Source: Verrucomicrobiota bacterium
Lineage (GTDB): Bacteria; Verrucomicrobiota; Verrucomicrobiia; Opitutales; Opitutaceae
Direction: 5' to 3'
DNA: 23,163 nt
Assembly: GCA_023446735.1 (NCBI GenBank)
Contig: JAEXPQ010000281.1
Coordinates: forward strand, 1-23,163
Below the pieces are notes generated by a model. The model ran no database searches. It was not told where the DNA came from and was given only the letters and a program-made list of their open reading frames with translations. A program made the position numbers and the translations under genes. Below are positions 17,109 to 23,163 of this stretch, piece after piece (positions within the stretch are counted from its first letter, which is position 1; every line of letters begins with the position of its first letter).

Positions 17109-17165
17109 GGCTTCCCGGGCCTGAGTCGCGCCGTTCGCAACCGCGCCACTCCCTCCTTTCCGGTC

Positions 17166-18170
17166 ATGAAACTTCTTTTCGTCGGCGGCACCGGCAACAT
17201 CAGCACCTCCTGCAGCCGGCTCGCGCTGCAGCTCGGCCACGAGCTCTGGCTTCTCCACCGGCCCGGACGGCCGGGCGTCGCGGGCGCGCGGAATTTGCAC
17301 TGCGATATCAACGACGAGACGGCCGCGGCGTCCGCGTTGGCGCCGCACCGGTTCGACGCCGTGGTGCAGTTCATCGCCTTCACTCCCGCACAGATCGAGC
17401 GCGACCTCCGGCTCTTCGCCGGGCGTTGCGGGCAGTACGTGTTCATCAGCTCGGCCTCGGCCTACGCCAAACCGCGCACCTTCGCGCCCACGACCGAGCG
17501 CACGCCGCTCGAGAATCCGCGTTGGCAATACTCGCGCGACAAGATCGCCTGCGAACAGGTGCTCCGCGCGGCCGGGGGGGCGCGGTTGCCGTACACGATC
17601 ATCCGCCCGTCGCTCACCTACGACACCGTGATTCCGCTGCCACTCGGCGGCTGGACGGATTTCACCACCGTCGAGCGCATGCGCCGCGGTCAGCCCGTGA
17701 TCGTGCCCGGCGACGGCACCAGCCCGTGGACGATCACCCATGCCGAGGATCTTGCGCAGGGCCTGCTCGGGCTGCTCGGTAACGGCGCCGCGCTCGGTGA
17801 AGATATCCAGATCACCTCCGACGAGGCGCTCACCTGGGACGAGCTCTACACGCAGACCGCGCAGGCCGCCGGCGTGGCGCAGCCGAAGTTGGTGCACATT
17901 CCGTCGGACCTGCTGATCGCGTGGAATCCGGACTTGGAAGGCACGTTGCTCGGCGACAAGTCGCACACCGCGATCTTCGACAATTCCAAGCTGCGGCGCG
18001 CCGTGCCCGGTTTCCGTCCGCGCATCGCCTACCGGGACGGTATTCGGCGGACGCTGGCGTGGTTCGATGCTGACCCGGCGCGCCGCCGGCTCCCGCCGGA
18101 GCGCGCCGCCTTCATCGACCAAGTCCTTGCCGCCTACGCGCAAGCCTGGCCTGCGGGCAAGATCGGGTAA
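17166..18170 (+). CDS. NAD-dependent epimerase/dehydratase family protein (extended SDR)
   Basis: A 334-residue cytoplasmic Rossmann-fold protein. MKLLFVGGTGNIST carries the nucleotide-binding GGTGNIS loop at 7-13. FISSASAY lies near 94-101, and the YxxxK pair is Y122/K126 in QYSRDKIACE, the order of an extended short-chain dehydrogenase. Downstream are TIIRPSLTYD, VPGDGTSPWTITHAEDLAQG and a C-terminal helical part. Such proteins act on nucleotide sugars or related compounds, but the substrate is not evident and no sugar-biosynthesis genes adjoin it. ATG 17166 is set by the glycine-rich loop. The leader CCACTCCCTCCTTTCCGGTC lacks a Shine-Dalgarno and is pyrimidine-rich. It converges with the DUF3160 gene, with only 21 bp between stops. 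Confidence 0.88.
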   Translation: MKLLFVGGTGNISTSCSRLALQLGHELWLLHRPGRPGVAGARNLHCDINDETAAASALAPHRFDAVVQFIAFTPAQIERDLRLFAGRCGQYVFISSASAYAKPRTFAPTTERTPLENPRWQYSRDKIACEQVLRAAGGARLPYTIIRPSLTYDTVIPLPLGGWTDFTTVERMRRGQPVIVPGDGTSPWTITHAEDLAQGLLGLLGNGAALGEDIQITSDEALTWDELYTQTAQAAGVAQPKLVHIPSDLLIAWNPDLEGTLLGDKSHTAIFDNSKLRRAVPGFRPRIAYRDGIRRTLAWFDADPARRRLPPERAAFIDQVLAAYAQAWPAGKIG

Positions 18171-18191
18171 ACGCCGCGAGACGACCCGTGC

Positions 18192-20282
18192 TCAGGGGCT
18201 GTCGATTGGCTGCAACCAGTCGGGCGGTTGTGGTGGATTCTCGGAGTCGAGACGTGCCTTCCATTCCGCGTCGGTCACGCGTTTGCCGTCGGGCTCGACG
18301 AACTCGTGGTAGGTGAGGACCGCGCTGCGGCAGAGGACCGGCTGGCCCTGCCACGGGTAGAGCAACCACATCCGCCGCGGCCGGCCGACGGCAGCGTGTA
18401 GCGTGGCGTTGGTCGAGGGACTGTTCCAGATAGGGACGGTTTGCGGTGCGCGATCGGGTGGGATCGCGCCGCTCGCCCCCATGAAGCCCCCGCCGAGGCC
18501 GGTCGTCGCGAAGATGAGAATGTCGTAGAAGAAGGCGGCCAGTTGGGTGTCTTCGGCGTCGGCGGGAAGGCCGGTACCTTGGCGCAAGGCGAGGCGTTCC
18601 GTGCTGTAGGCCATCTTGCGGAGTGCGGACCAGCGATCGACCAGCGCGAGGAGACGAAATGCGGAATCATCGGTCCGGTTGCCGGCTGTTGCGGCGATGA
18701 GCTCTGCTTCGCCATAGGGGCGCAGCAGACCGGCGACGGTGAACTTGTTCTCGAATACATCAACCACGCCTCGGAATGCCGACCAGAACTCGGGTGACGG
18801 TTCGACGATGAGCGGTGGCGGCGCATCGATTCCGAACTCGATCGCTGGCACTTCTGGCTGTTCGAGCGCGAAGGCGCGGCGGGTGAGCGCCCAGCTGGCG
18901 AGCGCGGCGTTGGCCGATTTCCACTGCCAGGCGGGGCGGCGCATGAACTCCGGGGCCCACGGCGCGGGTGGTTGCGCGAGCGAGCGCCAGAGCGCGAGAA
19001 GGTGTTCGTGGGGATTGTCGCGAAGCACGGCCGCGATCGAGGGCGCGCGTTGGCTGAGGATTTCGCCGCGGAGGTAGCCCTCGCGCATCCCGTCCCAGTC
19101 GATGTTGTCGTTGGCGGCGCGCGGGACGGGCACTGCCTCCCACGGACGGGACGGCGTCGACCAGCCGGCGCGGCGGGCCCGCTCCTCCGCTCCGGCGAAA
19201 CCGAGCCAGCCGGCGATGATGAGGCCGGTGGGCATGGCGCCCGGTCGCTGAATTCTAGCGACCGCTTCGTTGAGCGCGTCCTGGTCGGTGGAGAGCCCGC
19301 TGGGCAACACGTGGAAGATGACGCGGGCGAGCGGATCGGTTGGCTCCTCACGGCGTCGCCGGCGCGGGTCGACCTCGAACGGTTTCCGGTGCGCGAGAGT
19401 CTTGCGTGCGGTCGAGCTCCACTCCGTGGTTGTGGTTGGGTCTCCCTCCCACAGGCTGATCTCTTCCACCGCCGGGGAGCGGTAAGGGGCCATGAGGTCG
19501 AACCACGTGACGAGGGCCGGCGGTGTCGGTTGGCCGCCTTTGCGGCTGGCGAGTAGCAGGGCGGCGACGGCTTCGTTCTCTAGGCGCGCGCGGAAGGGGA
19601 CGGACTGAAGCCAACGCGTGGCGCGGTAGAGATCGGCGAGCTCTGGTGTCTCTGCGTAGAAACTGACTGGTTGCAGCGCCGCGTAGTCGATCCGCTCTTG
19701 CGCGGCCAGGGATGGATCCTCGCTGGGCGGCGCCAGCCAGAGCGGTGGTTCGGCCGGTTGGCCGGCGCGGATGCGCTGCACTTCGGCCTCAATGGCGATG
19801 CGTTCGGAGTCGGCGATGCCATCGAGCGGTTGGCCGAGCAGCAAGAGAGCGGGGCCGAGAGTCCGGCGCACATGCCTGAGCGCGCTTTGGCCGAGGGGAT
19901 CGGAGCCGAGCGGGCCGGCCGCGTCCGCGTTGGTCTTCTTCCACAGGGCGGCGAGGTACGCGGCGAGCGGCTCGCGGCGAGCGAGACCGAGCGCCTCCGT
20001 CGAGTCGCTCAGCAAGGCGTGGAAGGTTTCGAGGGCGATGTCGGCGGAGAGGAAGGCCGGCTCGCGCTCGCGTTTCAGCGCCTCGAAGCCTCGAGGCAGC
20101 GATTCCGCGGTGATGAAGCCGTCGTGTTCGAGGCGCGCGATCTGCGCGTCGGAGAGCTTGTGCGCGGCGGCCTGCGCGCGCCAGTCGGTCGATGGTTCGT
20201 CTCCGGCGAGAGTGAGAGCCGGGCAGAGGAGGAGTGAGGCGCCGCGGAGCACGCGTCGGAGGGAGTGCCATCCGGATTCCAT
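18192..20282 (-). CDS. Exported DUF3160-family protein, function unknown
   Basis: A 696-residue protein with a Sec-type signal peptide (MESGWHSLRRVLRGASLLLC, cleavage near ALTLAG). Family traits include AFLSADIALETFHALL near the N-terminus, RRPAWQWKSANAALASWALT in the middle and a C-terminal block CRSAVLTYHEF...RVTDAEWKARL...PDWLQPI. These match my recollection of DUF3160 proteins. The central region, where relatives tend to have a LRHD-like stretch, here reads LTRRAFALEQ, so a usually conserved site may be altered. It is mostly hydrophilic after the signal and probably periplasmic or surface-linked. The frame is open to 20363, but ATG 20282 places the signal peptide at the N-terminus. It is downstream of the receptor gene on the same strand, 206 bp away, with a large inverted repeat between them. 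Confidence 0.78.
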   Translation of the reverse strand: MESGWHSLRRVLRGASLLLCPALTLAGDEPSTDWRAQAAAHKLSDAQIARLEHDGFITAESLPRGFEALKREREPAFLSADIALETFHALLSDSTEALGLARREPLAAYLAALWKKTNADAAGPLGSDPLGQSALRHVRRTLGPALLLLGQPLDGIADSERIAIEAEVQRIRAGQPAEPPLWLAPPSEDPSLAAQERIDYAALQPVSFYAETPELADLYRATRWLQSVPFRARLENEAVAALLLASRKGGQPTPPALVTWFDLMAPYRSPAVEEISLWEGDPTTTTEWSSTARKTLAHRKPFEVDPRRRRREEPTDPLARVIFHVLPSGLSTDQDALNEAVARIQRPGAMPTGLIIAGWLGFAGAEERARRAGWSTPSRPWEAVPVPRAANDNIDWDGMREGYLRGEILSQRAPSIAAVLRDNPHEHLLALWRSLAQPPAPWAPEFMRRPAWQWKSANAALASWALTRRAFALEQPEVPAIEFGIDAPPPLIVEPSPEFWSAFRGVVDVFENKFTVAGLLRPYGEAELIAATAGNRTDDSAFRLLALVDRWSALRKMAYSTERLALRQGTGLPADAEDTQLAAFFYDILIFATTGLGGGFMGASGAIPPDRAPQTVPIWNSPSTNATLHAAVGRPRRMWLLYPWQGQPVLCRSAVLTYHEFVEPDGKRVTDAEWKARLDSENPPQPPDWLQPIDSP

Positions 20283-20412
20283 GGCGCGACGCTGGCGGTG
20301 GGACGTGAGCACGGCAAGAACGGTGCGTGCTCGCTGGATGCATCGAGGCACCCACGAAGCCAACCCTGCCGGGCGCCTTTGGCGTCGCGGTGGCGCCGGC
20401 GCATCCCGAGCC

Positions 20413-20452
20413 CCGGACGTTTGCTCTCACGGTCGTGAGGGTAAACATCCGG
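20413..20452. repeat. 40-bp imperfect inverted repeat between receptor and DUF3160 genes
   Basis: CCGGACGTTTGCTCTCACG (20413-20431) and CGTGAGGGTAAACATCCGG (20434-20452) are separated by two bases. Sixteen of 19 positions are complementary. The three differences are transitions, so in the plus-strand RNA two become G-U pairs and only one is a mismatch. It starts 36 bp after the receptor stop. There is no T-run. It may be a terminator or mRNA 3' stabiliser for the receptor, an operator, or a mobile palindromic repeat. Confidence 0.75.
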
Positions 20453-20488
20453 AGGGGATCGCGCTTGGGACTAGGGGCGTGTTGATGC

Positions 20489-22627
20489 TCAGAACGTCAG
20501 GCGCAGGCCGACGGAGAGACTGCGACCGGCGAGGGGGGCGTATTCTTTGAGGAAGGAGACGTGGTTGCGGGCCTCCTCGTTGGCCAGGTTTGTGCCGCGC
20601 AGGAATACGAGGTACTCGAGGCGCCTGACCTCGACGCGGTAGCTGACCTCGGCGGAGACGAGCGTGTATCCGGCGGTCTCCTCCTCACCGGGGGCGGTGC
20701 GGTGTTGCGCGGAGGCGCGGATCGCGTCGATCCCGGCGGTGAAGGCGCCGCCGCGGTAGTGCAGGCCGGCGAGGAAGCGGTGCGGCGGGATGCGCGGCAG
20801 CGGCTGGTCGTCGTTGAGCTGGGTGGCGCGCACCCAGTCGGCGCCGAGGCGCAGGTCGAGCGCGTGGGCCTTGCCCTCGTGCAGGTGCCACCAGGTCTCG
20901 ATCTCGCCGCCCTCGAAGCGGGCGTCGCGGGCCACGAACGCGTACACGGGCAGGCCGTCGGAGGTGGCGCCGGTGGGCCGCTCGAAGATGTAGTCGTCGA
21001 AGCGGCTCCGGAATACGGTGACGACGCCGGTAACGAAGCCCGCGCGGCGGCGCAGCGAGAGCTCAACGGCGGTGGCGCGTTCGCGGTCGAGGGTGGGATC
21101 GCCGAGCTCGTAGGCGGCGGTGGCGGCGTGGGGGCCGTCGGCGAAGAGCTCGGTGGCGCTGGGCAGGCGGGTGGTGCGGGCGACCGAGGCGGCGAGGCCC
21201 CAGTTCTCGGCGAACGACCACACGGCGCCGAGCGAGCCGCTCACGCCGTCGAAGGTGCGGGCGGCGAAACCGGAGGAGGCGACCGGGGCGACGCGCTGGT
21301 GTTCGTAGCGCGCGCCGGCCTGCCAGGCGACGGGGCCGGTGACGAGCTCCTCGAAGAGGAAGCCCGCCCAGTTGGTGGTTTTCACCGTCGGCAGGTAGGC
21401 TTCGCCGCCGGCGGCCTTGAGTTCGGTGAACTGATACTGGGCGCCGAGTGCGCCGGTGAGTTTGCCGTACTCCTGCTGGGTGAGCTCGAGGCGGCCTTCG
21501 TGGCCGGTCTGGTCGAAGCGCGTGCCGACGGCCTCGCCTTCGAGTTCGCTGTGGTCGTAGTCGGCGAAGGCGAGCTCGAGGTCGGCGCGGGCGAACGGCC
21601 CGAAGGGTTCCGTGATGGCCCCGCGCACGTCGGCGCGGCGCTGGTGGAGATCGCTGCGGATCGCCTCGGCGGCGTGGTCGTGTTCGTCGTGGGATTCGGG
21701 CTCGGCATCGTCGTGGCCTTCATCCTCCTCGTGCTCATGCGCGTGGCCGCCGGGCGGGATGCCGAAGAGGGAGTTGTGGGCGGTGAAGGCGGCGCCGAGG
21801 TAACCGGTGCGCCAAAACCACGTGCCGCCGGCCGACCAGCCTTCGCTGTCGATCGCGGTGTTGGGCACGCGCCCGTGGACGGGTTCGGCTTCGTGTTCCT
21901 CGTGTACATGCTCCTCGCCCTCCTCGGGTTCGTGCGCGGCTTCGTCGTGCTGGTGGAGGGTGGTGCCGGGGATGTGGAGGTCGCCGGTGCGGCGGGCGAA
22001 GACGCGGGTCTGCCACGCGAAGTTGGCGGCGCCGCCGTTGAGCAGCAGGGCGCCGGCGCGTTCCTCGTCGGCGGTGTTGCCGCGCAGTTCGGCGCGGCCG
22101 GAGAGCGCGGCGGTGGCGCGCTCGGTGGGCACGCGTCCGTCGAGGACGTTGACGACGCCGCCGATTGCGGCGCTGCCGTAGCGCAAGGTGGCGGGGCCGC
22201 GCACGACCTCAATGCGGTCGGCGAAGAGCGGCTCGGTGCCGATGCCGTGGTCGGGGCTGATGTTCGAGACATCGAGCGTGCCGACGCCGTTTTCGAGCAC
22301 GCGTACCCGATCGCCGCCGATGCCGCGGATCACGGGGCGGCTGGCGCCGGGGCCGAAGTCGGTGGCGGAGAGGCCGACTTCGCCGGCGAGGGTGGCGCCG
22401 AGGGTGCCGCGTTGTTGCGCGGCGAGACTTTGGCCGGTGAGGACGGCGGTGGATTGGGCGAGGTCGGCCTGGCCGCGGGTGAGCGGGGAGGCGGTGACGA
22501 CGAAGTTCTCGAGGACGATGGGATCGTCGTTGGCGGCGCGAACCGGTTCGGCCCGAAGGGCGGAGCCGTGAACCGCGGCGAGGGCCGCGGCGAGTTGGAG
22601 GGAGAGTGGAGTGCGGAAAAGGGACAT
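20489..22627 (-). CDS. TonB-dependent outer-membrane receptor with His-rich loops, ZnuD-like (probable zinc uptake)
   Basis: A 712-residue receptor with a signal peptide (MSLFRTPLSLQLAAALAAVH, cleavage near ALRAEP). The plug domain follows: LENFVVTASPL as TonB box region, then RPVIRGIGGDRVRVLENG and IEVVRGPATLRYGSAAIGGVVNV. The C-terminal barrel ends in VGLRLTF with the terminal Phe needed for insertion. Two loops, residues about 222-252 and 291-320, are packed with His, Asp and Glu, seven histidines in each. Such His-rich loops characterise ZnuD, the zinc receptor of Neisseria and Acinetobacter; copper or nickel are alternatives. TonB, ExbB and ExbD must be encoded elsewhere. ATG 22627 is preferred to ATG 22678 because it begins the signal peptide. 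It follows a small His/Cys-rich exported protein on the same strand after 117 bp, probably in one operon. Confidence 0.92.
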   Translation of the reverse strand: MSLFRTPLSLQLAAALAAVHGSALRAEPVRAANDDPIVLENFVVTASPLTRGQADLAQSTAVLTGQSLAAQQRGTLGATLAGEVGLSATDFGPGASRPVIRGIGGDRVRVLENGVGTLDVSNISPDHGIGTEPLFADRIEVVRGPATLRYGSAAIGGVVNVLDGRVPTERATAALSGRAELRGNTADEERAGALLLNGGAANFAWQTRVFARRTGDLHIPGTTLHQHDEAAHEPEEGEEHVHEEHEAEPVHGRVPNTAIDSEGWSAGGTWFWRTGYLGAAFTAHNSLFGIPPGGHAHEHEEDEGHDDAEPESHDEHDHAAEAIRSDLHQRRADVRGAITEPFGPFARADLELAFADYDHSELEGEAVGTRFDQTGHEGRLELTQQEYGKLTGALGAQYQFTELKAAGGEAYLPTVKTTNWAGFLFEELVTGPVAWQAGARYEHQRVAPVASSGFAARTFDGVSGSLGAVWSFAENWGLAASVARTTRLPSATELFADGPHAATAAYELGDPTLDRERATAVELSLRRRAGFVTGVVTVFRSRFDDYIFERPTGATSDGLPVYAFVARDARFEGGEIETWWHLHEGKAHALDLRLGADWVRATQLNDDQPLPRIPPHRFLAGLHYRGGAFTAGIDAIRASAQHRTAPGEEETAGYTLVSAEVSYRVEVRRLEYLVFLRGTNLANEEARNHVSFLKEYAPLAGRSLSVGLRLTF

Positions 22628-22744
22628 GGAGATTCGAGTTTGCGGGCATGCGGCAGCCGCGAAGGGTGCGGCGTGCACGAGGAGCTACCACCGACGGACG
22701 CGAGAGTGCGACGCGGGGGTGGGCGGACGGAACGCGGGTTCGAA

Positions 22745-23062
22745 TCAGACCGGCGGTGGTCCGCAGGGCGGGGGCAGGCGCAGCGCGGGCGCGGCGTGGA
22801 CAACCGGTGCTACCGCGCCCGGCAACTCGCGATGGGGGAGCGGAACCGGCGCGACGAGAGTGGGCGCTGGAAGGAGCGGTGCGATGCCGTGCGCGAACAG
22901 CGTGGCCGCGCAGGTGGCGGTCTCGCATTCGCCATCGTGGTGCACGTGGGCGTGCAGGCGCGGGGAGAATGCCGCCAATCCGACACAGAACACCGCAAGC
23001 CCAAGCACGGCGGCGCAGAGGCGCAGCCGGAGCGGGAGCGACGGATGTGGGTCAGAAGGCAT
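22745..23062 (-). CDS. Small exported or membrane-anchored His/Cys-rich protein (possible DUF2946-like), unknown function
   Basis: A 105-residue protein. A basic start (SLPLRLR) leads into one hydrophobic segment (about 15-33), then a compact metal-ligand cluster LHAHVHHDGECETATCAATL (about 36-55) with four histidines and two cysteines, and a further His in LFAHG. The second half is rich in Pro, Ala and Val and ends LPPPCGPPPV. The layout (short leader/TM, HxHxHH...C...C, Pro-rich tail) recalls small DUF2946-type proteins near metal genes, but I cannot confirm the family. It is the first gene of a likely two-gene unit with the receptor. A periplasmic metal-binding or sensing role is an inference. 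No Shine-Dalgarno precedes the ATG. Confidence 0.7.
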   Translation of the reverse strand: MPSDPHPSLPLRLRLCAAVLGLAVFCVGLAAFSPRLHAHVHHDGECETATCAATLFAHGIAPLLPAPTLVAPVPLPHRELPGAVAPVVHAAPALRLPPPCGPPPV

Positions 23063-23092
23063 CTTCGGTGATGTCGTTGGTTTATACCGAAG
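23063..23092 (-). promoter_or_regulatory. Operator-like inverted repeat over -10 box and start of the metal-uptake unit
   Basis: CTTCGGT (23063-23069) and ACCGAAG (23086-23092) are a perfect 7-bp inverted repeat, 16 bp apart, ending exactly at the base before the ATG of the small His/Cys protein. On the minus strand TATAAA (23086-23081) lies at its upstream edge; transcription from it would begin near 23074 and give a leader of about 12 nt. A repressor bound here would cover the -10 and start site. I see no convincing -35. It does not obviously match a Zur consensus. Confidence 0.5.
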
Positions 23093-23163
23093 TCGTCAAG
23101 AGGTGGCCGAATTCGTTGCGCAAGTGTCACCGGAGGCGCCGCGGGGTATAAAAAAACGGGATG
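23093..23163 (+). promoter_or_regulatory. Possible divergent promoter and start codon at the right edge
   Basis: On the plus strand GTGTCA, 17 bp, TATAAA (23147-23152), AAAACGGG and then ATG as the last three bases suggest a divergent gene starting at or beyond the window edge. The ATG follows the -10 by only 8 bases, so it would be nearly leaderless if real. It cannot be judged without the flanking sequence. Confidence 0.25.

Larger units (their letters stand above)
16771..17165. other. Divergent intergenic region between dinG and the epimerase gene
   Basis: About 395 bases lie between diverging genes. The dinG side holds the 7-bp repeat (16776-16817); the epimerase side holds an 8-bp-stem hairpin (17084-17108) and a pyrimidine-rich stretch before its ATG. 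Frames open through this region are Arg/Gly-rich extensions without recognisable features. I found no clear promoter pair. Confidence 0.5.

Noticed and set aside
16476..17165. Upstream extension of the epimerase frame
   Set aside because: The extra 230 codons are Arg/Gly/Ala-rich, overlap dinG in antisense, and precede a clear Rossmann-fold start at 17166.
22737..22746. GGTTCGAATC, identical to a tRNA T-loop core
   Set aside because: The bases on either side do not form a T-stem, and no anticodon arm, D arm or acceptor stem can be folded around it; it overlaps the stop codon region of the small His/Cys gene.
20561..23071. An 836-codon open frame on the plus strand spanning the receptor and small protein
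   Set aside because: Antisense to a receptor with clear plug and barrel; composition is Gly/Ala/Val/Glu-rich and no domain is visible.

Overview
The window is a dense, very GC-rich stretch of bacterial chromosome carrying housekeeping genes. No insertion sequence, phage gene, CRISPR array, tRNA or rRNA was found. The Gram-negative envelope (a TonB-dependent outer-membrane receptor, an ArnT/PMT-like lipid-linked glycosyltransferase, a periplasmic thioredoxin), the tandem RNase HIII and RNase HII genes, the DUF3160 protein and the overall style suggest Verrucomicrobiota, most likely Opitutaceae (Opitutus-like). That assignment is an inference from gene content, not a phylogenetic result.

Layout. 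The left end is the 5' two-thirds of dnaE (minus strand, running off the window). It is followed by a gene-poor divergent spacer and then a plus-strand block: membrane glycosyltransferase, rpsU with a textbook terminator, a TIM-barrel sugar isomerase-like enzyme overlapping (ATGA) an exported TlpA-like thioredoxin. A convergent mutY follows. Next come rnhC (RNase HIII) and rnhB (RNase HII) in tandem, a soluble PAS histidine kinase, a hybrid histidine kinase with a degenerate N-terminal receiver, and a small DoxX-like membrane protein. Minus-strand dinG (XPD-like Fe-S helicase) and a PP2C phosphatase converge on that block. A plus-strand NAD-dependent epimerase converges on a minus-strand block at the right end: a small exported His/Cys-rich protein, a TonB-dependent receptor with two His/acid-rich insertions (ZnuD-like, probably zinc) and an exported DUF3160 protein.

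How the genes fit together. mutY, rnhC, rnhB, dinG and dnaE all act in replication or repair, but they lie in separate transcription units. The right-end receptor and small His/Cys protein look like a metal-uptake unit with an operator-like inverted repeat at its promoter. This is the best candidate here for a little-described system.

Non-coding structure worth noting: a degenerate 7-bp tandem repeat (consensus RAANNCG) fills the whole rnhC-rnhB spacer and recurs 5' of dinG; a 40-bp imperfect inverted repeat lies between the receptor and the DUF3160 gene; and several genes have pyrimidine-rich leaders with no Shine-Dalgarno sequence. The long reading frames opposite dnaE, the kinases and the receptor are antisense shadows caused by high GC and are not annotated.
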